Shown: positions 53,094 through 62,499, counted from the stretch's first letter. The stretch is DNA of 64,000 nt from JAJYIW01 sp963781665 (GCA_963781665.1 CAWAGA010000002.1:3906001-3970000); one strand, 5' to 3'. Made by a program: numbers and translations. Notes: generated by a model from the sequence alone, not told the origin.

Positions 53094-54050
53094 ATGGGAC
53101 GATATATATTAATCAGGGTAGCAGGTGTAATTGGTGTCGTTTGGGCTGTTTCATTGATTACTTTCATTTTGATGCATGCAGTTCCTGGCGGGCCTTTTGA
53201 TATGATGGCATTATCAACCAACCATGACCTTCCGGATGCCATTCGAGCTAATATCATGCGAGTCAATGGGTTGGATAAACCCATTTTGCAACAATATCTC
53301 ATTTATATGGGAAATGCTGTCAGGTTAGATTTTGGCAGTTCGTTTTTTTATAGCAACCGGACGGTGTTGCAAATTCTACGAGATCAATGGCCATATTCTC
53401 TCGAATTAGGTTTGTATACCGCAATTTTTTCTGGGATCATCGGCATGGGCCTGGGGATTGGCGCAGCGGTCAAAGAAAAATCATGGCTTGATTATTTAGG
53501 GACGGCAACTTCTCTTTTTTGCCTGGCAATGCCCAGTTTCGTTTTCGCTTTGATGCTTCAGCTTCTTTTTGCAATCAAGTTGGGATGGGTCGAAGTGGGT
53601 GGTGTTAATCTTAATCCCGCGATCCAACCCGCTCAGTGGATCTTACCCACCATCGCCAACTCCCTCGGGCCGATTCTTATATTACAACGGTATTCCAAGG
53701 GCAGTTTTCTGGATGTGAAACGCTCTAATTATGTGCGTACAGCTCGCTCGAAAGGCTTGAGTGAATGGCGGGTAACCTTCGTCCATATTTTCAAGAACGC
53801 CTTGACCCCAGTCGTCACGGTAGGCGGCCCTATGTTGGCTGGAATGATTACGGGGTCTTTTTTCATCGAATCGATTTTCCGAATCCCTGGTGTCGGTTTG
53901 TATTTTGTGTCAGGAGTACAAAATCGCGACTACTCATTAATTATGGCAACCACAATTCTGTGGACGTTCCTGATATCCATTACCTATTTGCTCACGGATC
54001 TGGTTTATGCAGCTTTGGATCCTCGCATTACATATGTAAAGGAGACTTAA
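53094..54050 (+). CDS. Opp/Dpp-type ABC transporter permease (OppB-like), system 3
   Basis: 318-aa permease with about six membrane segments: MGRYILIRVAGVIGVVWAVS, MHAVPGGPF, coupling loop VRTARSKGLSEWRVTFVHIFKNALTPVV, end FRIPGVGLYFVSGVQNRDYSLIMA. Most similar in the window to OppB of system 2. Start after AAAAGGA, 12 bases from the ATPase stop. Confidence 0.93.
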   Translation: MGRYILIRVAGVIGVVWAVSLITFILMHAVPGGPFDMMALSTNHDLPDAIRANIMRVNGLDKPILQQYLIYMGNAVRLDFGSSFFYSNRTVLQILRDQWPYSLELGLYTAIFSGIIGMGLGIGAAVKEKSWLDYLGTATSLFCLAMPSFVFALMLQLLFAIKLGWVEVGGVNLNPAIQPAQWILPTIANSLGPILILQRYSKGSFLDVKRSNYVRTARSKGLSEWRVTFVHIFKNALTPVVTVGGPMLAGMITGSFFIESIFRIPGVGLYFVSGVQNRDYSLIMATTILWTFLISITYLLTDLVYAALDPRITYVKET

Positions 54051-54051
54051 T

Positions 54052-54949
54052 ATGCAAGCCACTGCTTCCACTTTAGGTCATGAAAAAGTTAAACGCGTAA
54101 GTGGTCTCCATAAAGCCTGGTTGCGGTTTGTCCGTAGGAAAGCCGCGGTCGCCGGTTTAGCCTTCATCCTATTCGAAATTGTCTTAACACTCTCATCTCC
54201 ACTACTGGTAAAGATGGGGGTTATTGTCGACCCTTATTACAATAACTACGCCGTAAGCTACCAACCGCCTTCTTCGCAGCATTTATTTGGGACAGATGAG
54301 TTTGGACGAGATATGGTGAGCAGGGTCATTTTTGGCGCTCAGGTATCTTATGCCGTCGGGATCGGCGCCAATCTGGTCGGCACAGTCCTTGGCCTGTTAA
54401 TCGGTTCTATCGCTGGATTGTATGGCGGTAAGTTGGATTTCTTCATCATGCGGATCATCGATGTCCTTTCGTCCGTCCCGTCGCTGCTCCTTTATATCTT
54501 GCTGATGATGGTTTTGGGGGGGAGTTTGCTTAATATCATCGTGGCCATGTCGATCACGGGCTGGATTGGTGTCGCCCGCTTGGTGCGAGGACAGGTCTTA
54601 TCGCTAAAGCAAACTGATTATGTACCGCGCGGCGACTGCCATGGGCGCCAATACCAACCATATTATTTCTTCTCACATGCTGCGTAATTCAATGACCCCT
54701 GTGATTATTTCGGCAGCATTGGGTGTTCCTGGTGCAATGTTTGGCGAGGCTGCACTGAGCTTTTTAGGCCTGGGAATTGCTCCGCCAACGCCGTCCTGGG
54801 GTCAGATGATCGGTTATTATCAAGCTTCCATTCAGGCCTGGTCCTGGCTGGTCATATTCCCGGCTGTTGTCCTCGCGATCACCATGTTAGCCTGGATCCT
54901 ATTAGGTGATGGTTTACGTGATGCACTGGACCCAAATATCAGGGTATAA
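54052..54949 (+). CDS. Opp/Dpp-type ABC transporter permease (OppC-like), system 3, with a one-base frame break
   Basis: Encodes an OppC-type permease (LFGTDEFGRDMVSRVIFGAQ; IMRIIDVLSSVPSLLLYILL) but the frame breaks within the coupling loop. Frame 1 reads LSLKQTDYVPRGDCHG and stops at 54687, while the expected YVRAATAMGANTNHIISSHMLRNSMTPV continues in another frame to 54949. Removing one C from GTACCGCGC near 54625-54627 restores a protein of about 298 aa ending GDGLRDALDPNIRV. It is not in a long homopolymer, so both a real mutation and an assembly error are possible. If real, system 3 also lacks a working OppC. Confidence 0.85.
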
Positions 54950-54966
54950 CGCTAACCGTAATTAAT

Positions 54967-55000
54967 AAAAAAAGCCAGCGCTTATTGCTGGCCTTTTTTT
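54967..55000. terminator. bidirectional terminator between convergent genes
   Basis: GCCAGC (54974-54979) pairs with GCTGGC (54987-54992), flanked by seven A on the left and seven T on the right, so it can act on both strands. Confidence 0.85.
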
Positions 55001-55017
55001 ATTACCGACAATTATGT

Positions 55018-57627
55018 TTATGATTTGGAAAAATTAAGCCTCATACCCTGGTCATCGAATCCGATAATCATTTCTTTGGCGGGGAATTCTGCGATGCAGT
55101 ATGGGCTTTCGTAATGGCGGAAATCTTTGATATCTTGTTCCTGTCCGTTAACCAATAATTTTGTTTCAGGACCGAAAGAGATTTCGTCTCCTCGCAGGTT
55201 GTGGATCCGGATCGAGGCGTCATCAATCGAAAAATCCATCGCTTTGATTTTTTGCTGGAAATCTTCAAATGTGCCATCCAGTATTTCCTGCCCCATGTGG
55301 CAGATCCACACATTTTGTTTCCCATAGGCTCGCAGCTCGCGCAGAGCAGATTGTCCCTTGGTAATCAGCTCAAACCCTGAATGTGAATATATTGCTAAAT
55401 AACCTTGATTTTTACAGGCAAAGGCCCAGTGGTCTTCAATTACCGTGTTATCAAAGGTCGTCATCGGGAAATAAGCATGGGTGAAACCCAACCAATCATC
55501 TTCAGGAAGGTGATATTGGGCGATCAGGACATCGCCCCATTGGACAACCTGCGGTAATTGAGCATTCCCATTCCAAAAGTTCGGATGATGAGAGTCGTCC
55601 TGGCTCATACAAGCCGGGTGGTTAACAAATACGACTGAATCGGGACCCAGGGTTGCCTGCCAGATATGCTCTTGATTCCCGGCAGTAAACGGTTTGAAGT
55701 TTTGGGCCGAAGACAGCACATAATCGTTGGTTTTGTAAGTGACCTTGTTGACCTCGCTTGTTTCTGAACCATGGGTTTGGGCATCTTGGGTAAGGCCATG
55801 CCGTTCGCGATCCCAAAGCCCGCTCTGTGCATGGATGGCTACGTTCTTGACCGGATTGGGAAACTCGTATTTCTTCAAAAGTGCCAGGCTGACCGTTCCA
55901 AACAGGTTTTCGTTATAATTTCCCATTCCCCACATCATGCGGGTGATGCCAGATGTGGCTTCAAGGCGCGAGCTCAACAGCCCGGCAGTGCTGCTCCGTC
56001 CGTGGCTTCCACCTAACGATCCGTAATATGAGTTGATTGCGATGGCAAACAGGATCTTGTCCATCATGATCGAGGCCAGTTCACCAACCGTATATGTGTT
56101 GGCGAAATCGATCAGGTAGGACAGCGAGGCTAATTCTTCTTCAAAACCATCAGGGGAGTCCCAATCATTCCAGCCAAGTTCGCCATGATCGCTCAGCCAT
56201 TTGGTGACCAATTTTTCACCCTTTTCACGATGCCATCTTCCGGTCTGACCGGAATTCGTGAAGGTTTTGTCTAGGAAATTTTGCCCGGCGAGGATCTCGC
56301 ATACATGGAAGAGGAGCTGACGGCTTTCAGTTTTGAAATCCATGATGTCATCACCAGGTTCATCTTCCCAATAACGATACGCTAAGATGCAGGCTTCGAT
56401 GTCGCTGCGAAGATCCTTGGGGAATTCAGGTTTCCGTTTGAAGCGCAGAAGCAATCCAATCAGACCCATAACGTCGATTACACTCCCCTCGCGGCGTTGA
56501 TTGATACCTTCAAAAACACGCTTGAATACACGTTTATCGATCTTTGTCCACAATCCCATCACTATTTTGGCGATTTCGGTATATAGACTCCCACCTCGCC
56601 GTTTGGCCGCTTCCTCGATGGCTTCCCGTTTTCGTTCGTGGATGATGCTGTACATGTGGTTTGAGTAGGGGGTCCGGACGATGTAAAAAATATCCCGGCG
56701 CTGTACCTGAACCTTCTTCACATAATATAAGGCAGCTTCCGGAAGCAACTCCAGGTGGTGGGGCCCGTTGCGCAGGGGATAATTGCGTGCCAGTTCATAG
56801 ACGGTCGTGGCATCGGTGGGCTTGTTACCCTCTTGAAAAATATCTCCCTCAAAACTTTGCAGGCGATAAGCCAGTGGATAAGGTCGAGGTACTCGCAAGT
56901 CTGAAGTAAAGCGGACGGTTAATGGTTCGTTTTTTCCATAATGATCGCCATCGTACCAACCGTACACGTATTTTTCCAGGTACCCGCTCATGATGACCTT
57001 TTCTACGTCGACGCGAGTTTCCAAGAATTCCTTTTCAATATCGGTCGGGATGACCACCTGAGCTTCTTCATCAGGCAGGCCGTCAATTCGAAGGGCCAGA
57101 ACAAATGGAGTCTCCCGGATTGCAACGTTTTCGATGCGAAAGAGAAGTTTGTTCAATCCTGAGTTGAGCGTAACCGAAAACGAATTGCTTTTGGGAGATT
57201 GTTTTGAATAGTGCTCCTGGCGGTGGACATGCTCGTCGTTTATCCAGACATCTGCAGGTCCATTGGTTGTCAATGTGAAAGTAACCTGGCAATCCTGTTT
57301 AACGTCTAAGAAGCTGAATGCCCAGGCTCGCATGTATGCGCAGACAGGCGAAAAGGAGGTCAAATCAATGTAATGATCTTCCAGACAAGAATAATAATGC
57401 CAACGTAGAAAATCGTCATCATTGGCTGGATCCGTCAATGGGCCAACATCCACCGGTTCTTGAGTTACCCCTGATTTTGGTGTGTATTTCTGTTTGAGAA
57501 TGGATATTTCCAGGTCATCACTGGGAAATGATGATAAACTTGTCACCGGGATTGATTTGGGTCCTGCAACCAACCAGTTATTCACAAAATGATGACTTAG
57601 ATGGTAGCTCAGTGTAGAAATCGTCAT
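55018..57627 (-). CDS. large protein of unknown function, toroid-like (possible polysaccharide lyase or glycosidase)
   Basis: 869 aa, no signal peptide. Residues about 85-200 look like a beta-sandwich carbohydrate-binding module (WAFSFLDVKQDCQVTFTL, DVWINDEHVHRQEHY, LNKLLFRIENVAI). Residues about 340-600 are mostly helical, as in (alpha/alpha) toroid enzymes, with conserved-looking WHREKGEKLVTKWLSDHG, NSYYGSLGGSHGRSSTAG and TSGITRMMWGMGN. The last third is beta-rich, as in heparinase-like lyases. No family is named with confidence. The start is ATG 57627 after GAGG; a 22-bp perfect palindrome lies in its leader (57673-57694). Position beside LacI-controlled transport genes suggests glycan breakdown. 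Confidence 0.55.
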   Translation of the reverse strand: MTISTLSYHLSHHFVNNWLVAGPKSIPVTSLSSFPSDDLEISILKQKYTPKSGVTQEPVDVGPLTDPANDDDFLRWHYYSCLEDHYIDLTSFSPVCAYMRAWAFSFLDVKQDCQVTFTLTTNGPADVWINDEHVHRQEHYSKQSPKSNSFSVTLNSGLNKLLFRIENVAIRETPFVLALRIDGLPDEEAQVVIPTDIEKEFLETRVDVEKVIMSGYLEKYVYGWYDGDHYGKNEPLTVRFTSDLRVPRPYPLAYRLQSFEGDIFQEGNKPTDATTVYELARNYPLRNGPHHLELLPEAALYYVKKVQVQRRDIFYIVRTPYSNHMYSIIHERKREAIEEAAKRRGGSLYTEIAKIVMGLWTKIDKRVFKRVFEGINQRREGSVIDVMGLIGLLLRFKRKPEFPKDLRSDIEACILAYRYWEDEPGDDIMDFKTESRQLLFHVCEILAGQNFLDKTFTNSGQTGRWHREKGEKLVTKWLSDHGELGWNDWDSPDGFEEELASLSYLIDFANTYTVGELASIMMDKILFAIAINSYYGSLGGSHGRSSTAGLLSSRLEATSGITRMMWGMGNYNENLFGTVSLALLKKYEFPNPVKNVAIHAQSGLWDRERHGLTQDAQTHGSETSEVNKVTYKTNDYVLSSAQNFKPFTAGNQEHIWQATLGPDSVVFVNHPACMSQDDSHHPNFWNGNAQLPQVVQWGDVLIAQYHLPEDDWLGFTHAYFPMTTFDNTVIEDHWAFACKNQGYLAIYSHSGFELITKGQSALRELRAYGKQNVWICHMGQEILDGTFEDFQQKIKAMDFSIDDASIRIHNLRGDEISFGPETKLLVNGQEQDIKDFRHYESPYCIAEFPAKEMIIGFDDQGMRLNFSKS

Positions 57628-57672
57628 TATTATTCCTCACTTCTTGCATTTGGGTTTCGAAAATTGTTTCGG

Positions 57673-57694
57673 TTTGGGTGGGATCCCACCCAAA
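57673..57694. promoter_or_regulatory. 22-bp perfect palindrome in the leader of the 869-aa gene
   Basis: Half TTTGGGTGGGA followed directly by its complement. It lies 46 bases upstream of the minus-strand start. It could be an operator for a second regulator or form a hairpin in the 5' UTR. Different from the LacI operator. Confidence 0.5.
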
Positions 57695-57744
57695 GGGTAC
57701 AACCAAAAGTCGAGTATAACATAGAATAGATTGAAACCGGTAGC

Positions 57745-57773
57745 TTGACAAACCTGAGAGGTGAAGTTATAAT
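57745..57773 (+). promoter_or_regulatory. sigma70-type promoter of the M28 peptidase operon
   Basis: TTGACA (57745-57750), a 17-base spacer, TATAAT (57768-57773): both consensus hexamers. Confidence 0.85.
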
Positions 57774-57781
57774 TTTTGGCG

Positions 57782-57808
57782 TCTACACGTATAGTCTACA
57801 CGAGTAGA
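57782..57808 (+). promoter_or_regulatory. LacI operator pair of the M28 peptidase operon
   Basis: TCTACACGTATAGT (57782-57795) and TCTACACGAGTAGA (57795-57808), overlapping by one base, centres 13 bp apart, starting 9 bases after the -10 box. Confidence 0.8.
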
Positions 57809-57852
57809 TATTTTCTTGTGCCTCTAATATGGCTTTTATAGGATAATTGAAA

Positions 57853-59199
57853 ATGGATTTGGCTGATTTAGATCGAGAGATCCTGGGTAATGTCTGGCTG
57901 TCTTCTTCGCTATGGGACAGCCTGATTTATTTATGTGATGAATGTAATGGAAGGCTAACCGGTTCGGTCGATGAACGCCGGGCAGGAGCTTACCTGGCAG
58001 GCAGATTCCAGGCTGCAGGCTTGCAGAATGTATCAGCCGAATCGTTCGATATGCCTGCCTGGGAAAGAGGAGATATTCATCTACAGATTCTTGACGAGAA
58101 TAATCCTCGCGAGCTCTACTGCATGGCCCTGGTTGGTTCACCTGCCGGGGACGTTCAAGCCGAGATCGTCGACATTGGCCTGGGTACGGTTGAGGATTTT
58201 GATCGATTAGCCAGCCGGATTACAGGAAATATCCTGCTGACCGGGCCTAACGGCCCGCACCGGTTGGAGAAATACGTTCAAGCCCAACAGGCAGGCGCTG
58301 CTGCGATCATCCTCGCCCAAGGGGGGCCGGGGATGTCCATATCGGCGGCAAGCCTCGGATTGAGATCCGGTGAATCGGAAATCCCAATTATTAACCTGGC
58401 TCAAGAACACGTTGAGTATCTCCGCAGGCAGCTTCAGGCAAAAAAAACGATCCAGGCCAGGTTGAGTGTTAAAGGTGGCAGGCGGTTGGGGACCTCTAAA
58501 AATATCGTTGCCGAGATTCCCGGTTCGCAGCCGGAGCAGGGATGGATTATCGCCTGCGCCCATTATGATGGGCATGATCTGGGTCAGGCAGCTCAAGATA
58601 ATGCTACTGGAACTGCCGTGATGCTGGAAGCGGCCAGAGTATTAGCTCCGCTGCAAAAATACCTAAAGGTCGGTATCAAATTTGCTTTATTTGCCGGCGA
58701 GGAAGAAGGTATCTACGGCTCACCGGCATTTGTGGCAGCCCACGAGGCGGAATGGGATAGTATCCGGCTGGCCTTCAACGCCGATATCGTCGGATGTGCA
58801 GCGCCACTAGTGCTGAAAACCCAGAACAGCCCGGATTTAGCCGGTTTTCTTCGGCAGCTCCCGTTAGCAGATATCGGCGCCAGCCTAGATGACAGCGAGT
58901 TTATCAATAACTCCGACCACTTTTCATTTTCTGCGGTTGGAATATCGTCTTTAATGGCTGTGACCTCGTCTCCAGGTCAGGGCCGGTACTGGGTACACAG
59001 CCCAGCCGATACATTGGATAAGCTAGATGTCAGTACTTTACGCGATGCGGCTGCCACCACTGCCAGAATCTTGCTGCGGATGAGCCTTGACCCTGAAAAA
59101 TTACCCAAGGGTCGCAAATCCGCCGAAGAGGTTAAGACGATAATTATCGAAAAGGGATGGGAGAAGCTTTTGAGGATGCAAAACCGCTGCCCATTTTAA
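57853..59199 (+). CDS. M28 family metallopeptidase (aminopeptidase-like) with PA domain
   Basis: 448-aa zinc peptidase. The M28 metal-binding residues are visible: His/Asp in ACAHYDGHDLGQAAQDNATG, the Glu pair in FAGEEEGIYGS, the Asp in FNADIVG, and a late His in NNSDHFSF. The region about 85-195 resembles a PA (protease-associated) insert. No signal peptide, so probably intracellular, acting on imported peptides or amide conjugates. The start is ATG 57853. It heads an operon under the LacI operator, so peptide-type hydrolysis is switched on together with the mannosidase and the Opp-type transporters. Confidence 0.88.
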   Translation: MDLADLDREILGNVWLSSSLWDSLIYLCDECNGRLTGSVDERRAGAYLAGRFQAAGLQNVSAESFDMPAWERGDIHLQILDENNPRELYCMALVGSPAGDVQAEIVDIGLGTVEDFDRLASRITGNILLTGPNGPHRLEKYVQAQQAGAAAIILAQGGPGMSISAASLGLRSGESEIPIINLAQEHVEYLRRQLQAKKTIQARLSVKGGRRLGTSKNIVAEIPGSQPEQGWIIACAHYDGHDLGQAAQDNATGTAVMLEAARVLAPLQKYLKVGIKFALFAGEEEGIYGSPAFVAAHEAEWDSIRLAFNADIVGCAAPLVLKTQNSPDLAGFLRQLPLADIGASLDDSEFINNSDHFSFSAVGISSLMAVTSSPGQGRYWVHSPADTLDKLDVSTLRDAAATTARILLRMSLDPEKLPKGRKSAEEVKTIIIEKGWEKLLRMQNRCPF

Positions 59200-59267
59200 T
59201 ATCATCAAAGTCCATAAATCTGCCCTGCCAAGGGAGTTAATGAATCTATTCCAGGAGAAAACCTTAC

Positions 59268-60449
59268 ATGGGAACATTATTACCGCCATATGATATCAAT
59301 AAAGTCCGGGAGGCTTTCCCCGTCCTGGAGAAGGTGTATTACCTGAACCTGGGAACGTATGGGGTCATCCCCGAACCAGCTTTGAAAAGATACATTCAAA
59401 TGCAGATCGACAGCGAACACGGAACTTCGCGCCAAAACGAAGATAATCCGTGGACCAGGACAGCTGAAACTAAAAACCGGATCGCGGCATTGGTCGGTGC
59501 TACTCCCGAAGAGATCGCCTTTACTCGCAACGCAACCGATGGGATCAACCTGGTACTGGCAGGCATCGACTGGAAACCTGGGGACGAAGTTATCACCACG
59601 ACCCAGGAACACGAGGCCATGAACCATCCACTACTTTACCTGCAAAAAACCAAAGGTATCAAAGCTCGCTTTGTTGAGGTATCGCCGGACGCAGATGTAA
59701 TGATCGATCGCATCCAGGCAGTATTTGGACCCCGGACTCGGTTGATTGCCATGAGCTACATTTCCTGCGAAACCGGGGCTCGCATTCCTGCCAAGGAAAT
59801 TTGCGCCTGGGCTGCCCAGCATAATATCCTGTCCTTGCTCGACGGCGCCCAGGCATCGGGTGCCTTCTCCATCGACGTTCGAGACCTGGGATGTGATTTT
59901 TACGCTTCGAACGGCCATAAATGGCTGTGTGGCCCCAAAGGGACTGGTTTCTTCTTTGCCAGGAAAGAAAAGGTCGACCAATTATCTCCCGCTCACGTTG
60001 GCGCTGGATCCCTCGAAACCGTAAATCTGGAAACAGGCCAGGCTGACCCCTGGATGAATGCTCAACGCTTTGAATTTGGAACCAGAGCCTGGTCGCTTAC
60101 TGCCGGTCTGGGTTTTAGCTTGGATTGGTTCGAAAGCCTTGGTTGGAAAAACGTTTACGATTACATCGCTGGACTTAACGGCTACTTCAAGGAACGCATC
60201 CTCGAAAAACCTTATCTTAAACTCTTATCACCGGTTGAATTCGAAAAGTCGTCTGGTTTGACCAGTTTTGTGATAGACGCACATAATGCCGGTGAAGCCA
60301 GCCGGGCGATGTGGCAGAGGGATAAAATGATTTTGAGGGTGATCCCACACTATAATGCAATCCGCGTTTCGACTGCCCATTTCGTCAGCGAACAGGATAT
60401 AGATAAACTGATGGAATCTGTTGATTCGGTTTACAAAGGAACGGACTGA
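59268..60449 (+). CDS. PLP-dependent aminotransferase class V
   Basis: 393-aa fold-type I PLP enzyme of the cysteine-desulphurase/isopenicillin-N-epimerase-like group. Visible are the substrate loop YYLNLGTYGVIPEPAL, FTRNATDGINLVLAG, THE-type motif TTQEHEAMNHPLLYL, and the Schiff-base lysine in FYASNGHKWLCGPKGTGF. The conserved catalytic Cys loop of desulphurases is not evident, so a transaminase or epimerase role is more likely. It lies 68 bases after the peptidase gene. Confidence 0.88.
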   Translation: MGTLLPPYDINKVREAFPVLEKVYYLNLGTYGVIPEPALKRYIQMQIDSEHGTSRQNEDNPWTRTAETKNRIAALVGATPEEIAFTRNATDGINLVLAGIDWKPGDEVITTTQEHEAMNHPLLYLQKTKGIKARFVEVSPDADVMIDRIQAVFGPRTRLIAMSYISCETGARIPAKEICAWAAQHNILSLLDGAQASGAFSIDVRDLGCDFYASNGHKWLCGPKGTGFFFARKEKVDQLSPAHVGAGSLETVNLETGQADPWMNAQRFEFGTRAWSLTAGLGFSLDWFESLGWKNVYDYIAGLNGYFKERILEKPYLKLLSPVEFEKSSGLTSFVIDAHNAGEASRAMWQRDKMILRVIPHYNAIRVSTAHFVSEQDIDKLMESVDSVYKGTD

Positions 60450-60451
60450 TT

Positions 60452-61597
60452 GTGAAGAATTTAGCGTCTGCTGCAGTTGACATGCCGCGCTCAGGCATCC
60501 GCGTCATCCATGACCTGGCATTAACCATTTCAGATGTTATCCATCTCGAAATTGGCCAGCCAGATTTTCCAACACCCGCTCACATCGCCGCAGCAGCTTG
60601 CCAGGCTATCCAGCAGGGTTTTACAGCCTACGCTCCCAATCGAGGCCTGACGGAATTGCGTGAAGCTATCGTCTCCAAGGTTCAACGCGAAAACAACATT
60701 AATGCCGGAATTGACAGCGTGACGGTGACGACCGGTGGTATGGGCGGGCTTTTTACCACTTTTACAGCTTTGCTAAATCCCGGGGATGAAATTCTTTTAC
60801 CAGATCCGGGTTACCCAAATTTTTCGATGGCTGCTCAGTTATGTCATGCCGGCATAAAATACTATATGCTCGATCCACGCGCCGGTTTTCTTCCTAATTT
60901 GGACGATCTTGAAGCACTCGTTACCGATCGGACCAAGGCGATACTTGTTAACAGCCCTTCGAATCCTACCGGGGCTGTTCTTCCCAAAACGTTGGTGGCC
61001 GGTTTGGTTTCGTTTGCTCAGGCGCATGACCTGTATTTGATTTCAGATGAAAGTTATGAGCGCATCGTGTTTGACGCTGAACATATCAGCCCGGCATCTT
61101 TGGATGGAGATGGCAGGGTTATTACCATCTTCAGTTTTTCGAAGACTTACTCGATGACCGGATGGCGGGTAGGATTTGTGGTTGCTCATCCTGAAATTGC
61201 CGGTGTCATATCAAAACTACAGGAACCAACCGTGGCATGCACCTCAACAATCTCACAAAAAGCGGCAGAGGCTGCATTGCTTGGGTCTCAAGTTTGTGTT
61301 GAAGAAATGGTGGCGGCTTACCGTCAGCGTAGGGACCTGGCATTACAGATTCTGGAGAAAAACCGGTTGGCATCCTATAAGCCAGAGGGCGCTTTCTATC
61401 TTTTCGTCGATATCAACCGTAAATCACAGGATTCCGAGCAATTCGCGAAAGAGTTGCTGCTCGAGGAAAAAGTTGCAGTAGCGCCTGGAACAACATTTGG
61501 CGATGGCGGCAAACGCTTCGTCCGAGTTTCATTGGCAACTCAAGCTCAATTACTTGAAAACGGCCTCGAAAGGTTGTGCCAATTTATTAATCATTGA
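60452..61597 (+). CDS. PLP-dependent aminotransferase class I/II (aspartate aminotransferase-like)
   Basis: 381-aa aminotransferase. Visible are HLEIGQPDFPTPAHI, the cofactor-binding Asn in VNSPSNPTGAVLP, the Asp/Tyr block LISDESYERIVFD, and the lysine in FSFSKTYSMTGWRVGF. The C-terminal Arg region is FVRVSLAT. It starts with GTG 60452, two bases after the previous stop, with AAAGGAACGG before it; ATG 60482 is an alternative that would trim ten residues. Confidence 0.92.
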   Translation: MKNLASAAVDMPRSGIRVIHDLALTISDVIHLEIGQPDFPTPAHIAAAACQAIQQGFTAYAPNRGLTELREAIVSKVQRENNINAGIDSVTVTTGGMGGLFTTFTALLNPGDEILLPDPGYPNFSMAAQLCHAGIKYYMLDPRAGFLPNLDDLEALVTDRTKAILVNSPSNPTGAVLPKTLVAGLVSFAQAHDLYLISDESYERIVFDAEHISPASLDGDGRVITIFSFSKTYSMTGWRVGFVVAHPEIAGVISKLQEPTVACTSTISQKAAEAALLGSQVCVEEMVAAYRQRRDLALQILEKNRLASYKPEGAFYLFVDINRKSQDSEQFAKELLLEEKVAVAPGTTFGDGGKRFVRVSLATQAQLLENGLERLCQFINH

Positions 61598-61610
61598 AAG
61601 TGTGGTCTCA

Positions 61611-62480
61611 ATGAACGCGGATGATCTGGAAAAACCATTATCCGGTGAGAGTGCAATCGTAACCGGAGCAGCCAAAGGCATCGGTCGTGGAATTGCTCTG
61701 GCTTTAGCTGCGGCTGGGGTTAACGTGGTTATAGCTGATGTGGACAACGCCGCGGCAGTTGATACGCTGAGCGAAATCAAGCGAACAGGGCAGAAAGGTT
61801 TATTTATCGAGACCGATATGCGTGTAGATAACCAACTCGACCGTCTGGTCGACTTAACCCTGGAAGAGTTCGGTAAGATTACCATCCTGATCAACAACGC
61901 TGGGATTAACGCTCCTGGAGGATTATTAGGAGTTAGCCGAGAAGATTTACGAAGTGTGTTCGATACCAATTTGATCGGCCCGTTTATCCTGACCCAAAGG
62001 GTAGCGAAAGAAATGATCGATCGACAAATTCAAGGGAGAATGGTGTTCATTACTTCGATCCACAGCGTTGTGGCGCATTACCATCCCCACTATTCTGCTT
62101 CAAAGATAGGCGTAGAGCGGTTAGTTAGCGATGCTGCCCTGGAATTGGCACCGTACGGCATTCGGGTAAATGGCATCCGCCCTGGAGGTATCCAAATCCG
62201 GGGCAATATGGATTTAGACTCCTCCGAACTTGCATCTCCAGAGGTGCCATTGGGGAAGCGACGAGGGATTCCATCAGAAATTGGTGACCTGGTATTGTTT
62301 TTAGTGAGCGACCAATCTCGTTATATCACCGGCACGACCGTAACGATTGACGGCGGTCTCTCGATGCTTTCCTTTAGCTCGATCAACAGCCACCAAAATA
62401 TCCTCGAAGAACAACGCCGGTTAAATCTTCCCGGGCCAAACGAGCCCAACCAATTGATTGTCAAGGTGATTCCTAAATAA
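61611..62480 (+). CDS. short-chain dehydrogenase/reductase (SDR)
   Basis: 289-aa classical SDR: TGAAKGIGRGIALAL (TGxxxGxG cofactor motif), Asp in VVIADVDN suggesting NAD preference, NNAG, catalytic Ser in VFITSIHS, and YSASK. The C-terminus is about 35 residues longer than a minimal SDR (INSHQNILEEQRRLNLPGP). The start is ATG 61611, 14 bases after the aminotransferase; an upstream in-frame stretch overlaps that gene. Substrate unknown, probably a hydroxy acid or sugar-derived alcohol. Confidence 0.9.
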   Translation: MNADDLEKPLSGESAIVTGAAKGIGRGIALALAAAGVNVVIADVDNAAAVDTLSEIKRTGQKGLFIETDMRVDNQLDRLVDLTLEEFGKITILINNAGINAPGGLLGVSREDLRSVFDTNLIGPFILTQRVAKEMIDRQIQGRMVFITSIHSVVAHYHPHYSASKIGVERLVSDAALELAPYGIRVNGIRPGGIQIRGNMDLDSSELASPEVPLGKRRGIPSEIGDLVLFLVSDQSRYITGTTVTIDGGLSMLSFSSINSHQNILEEQRRLNLPGPNEPNQLIVKVIPK

Positions 62481-62499
62481 ATCTTTGGAGTTCAAAAGA

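Noticed and set aside
37521..57808. The short direct 13-mers read as a CRISPR-like or iteron array
   Set aside because: Only two units occur at each place, always next to a promoter, with a palindromic CG-centred core. This is operator structure, not an array or origin.
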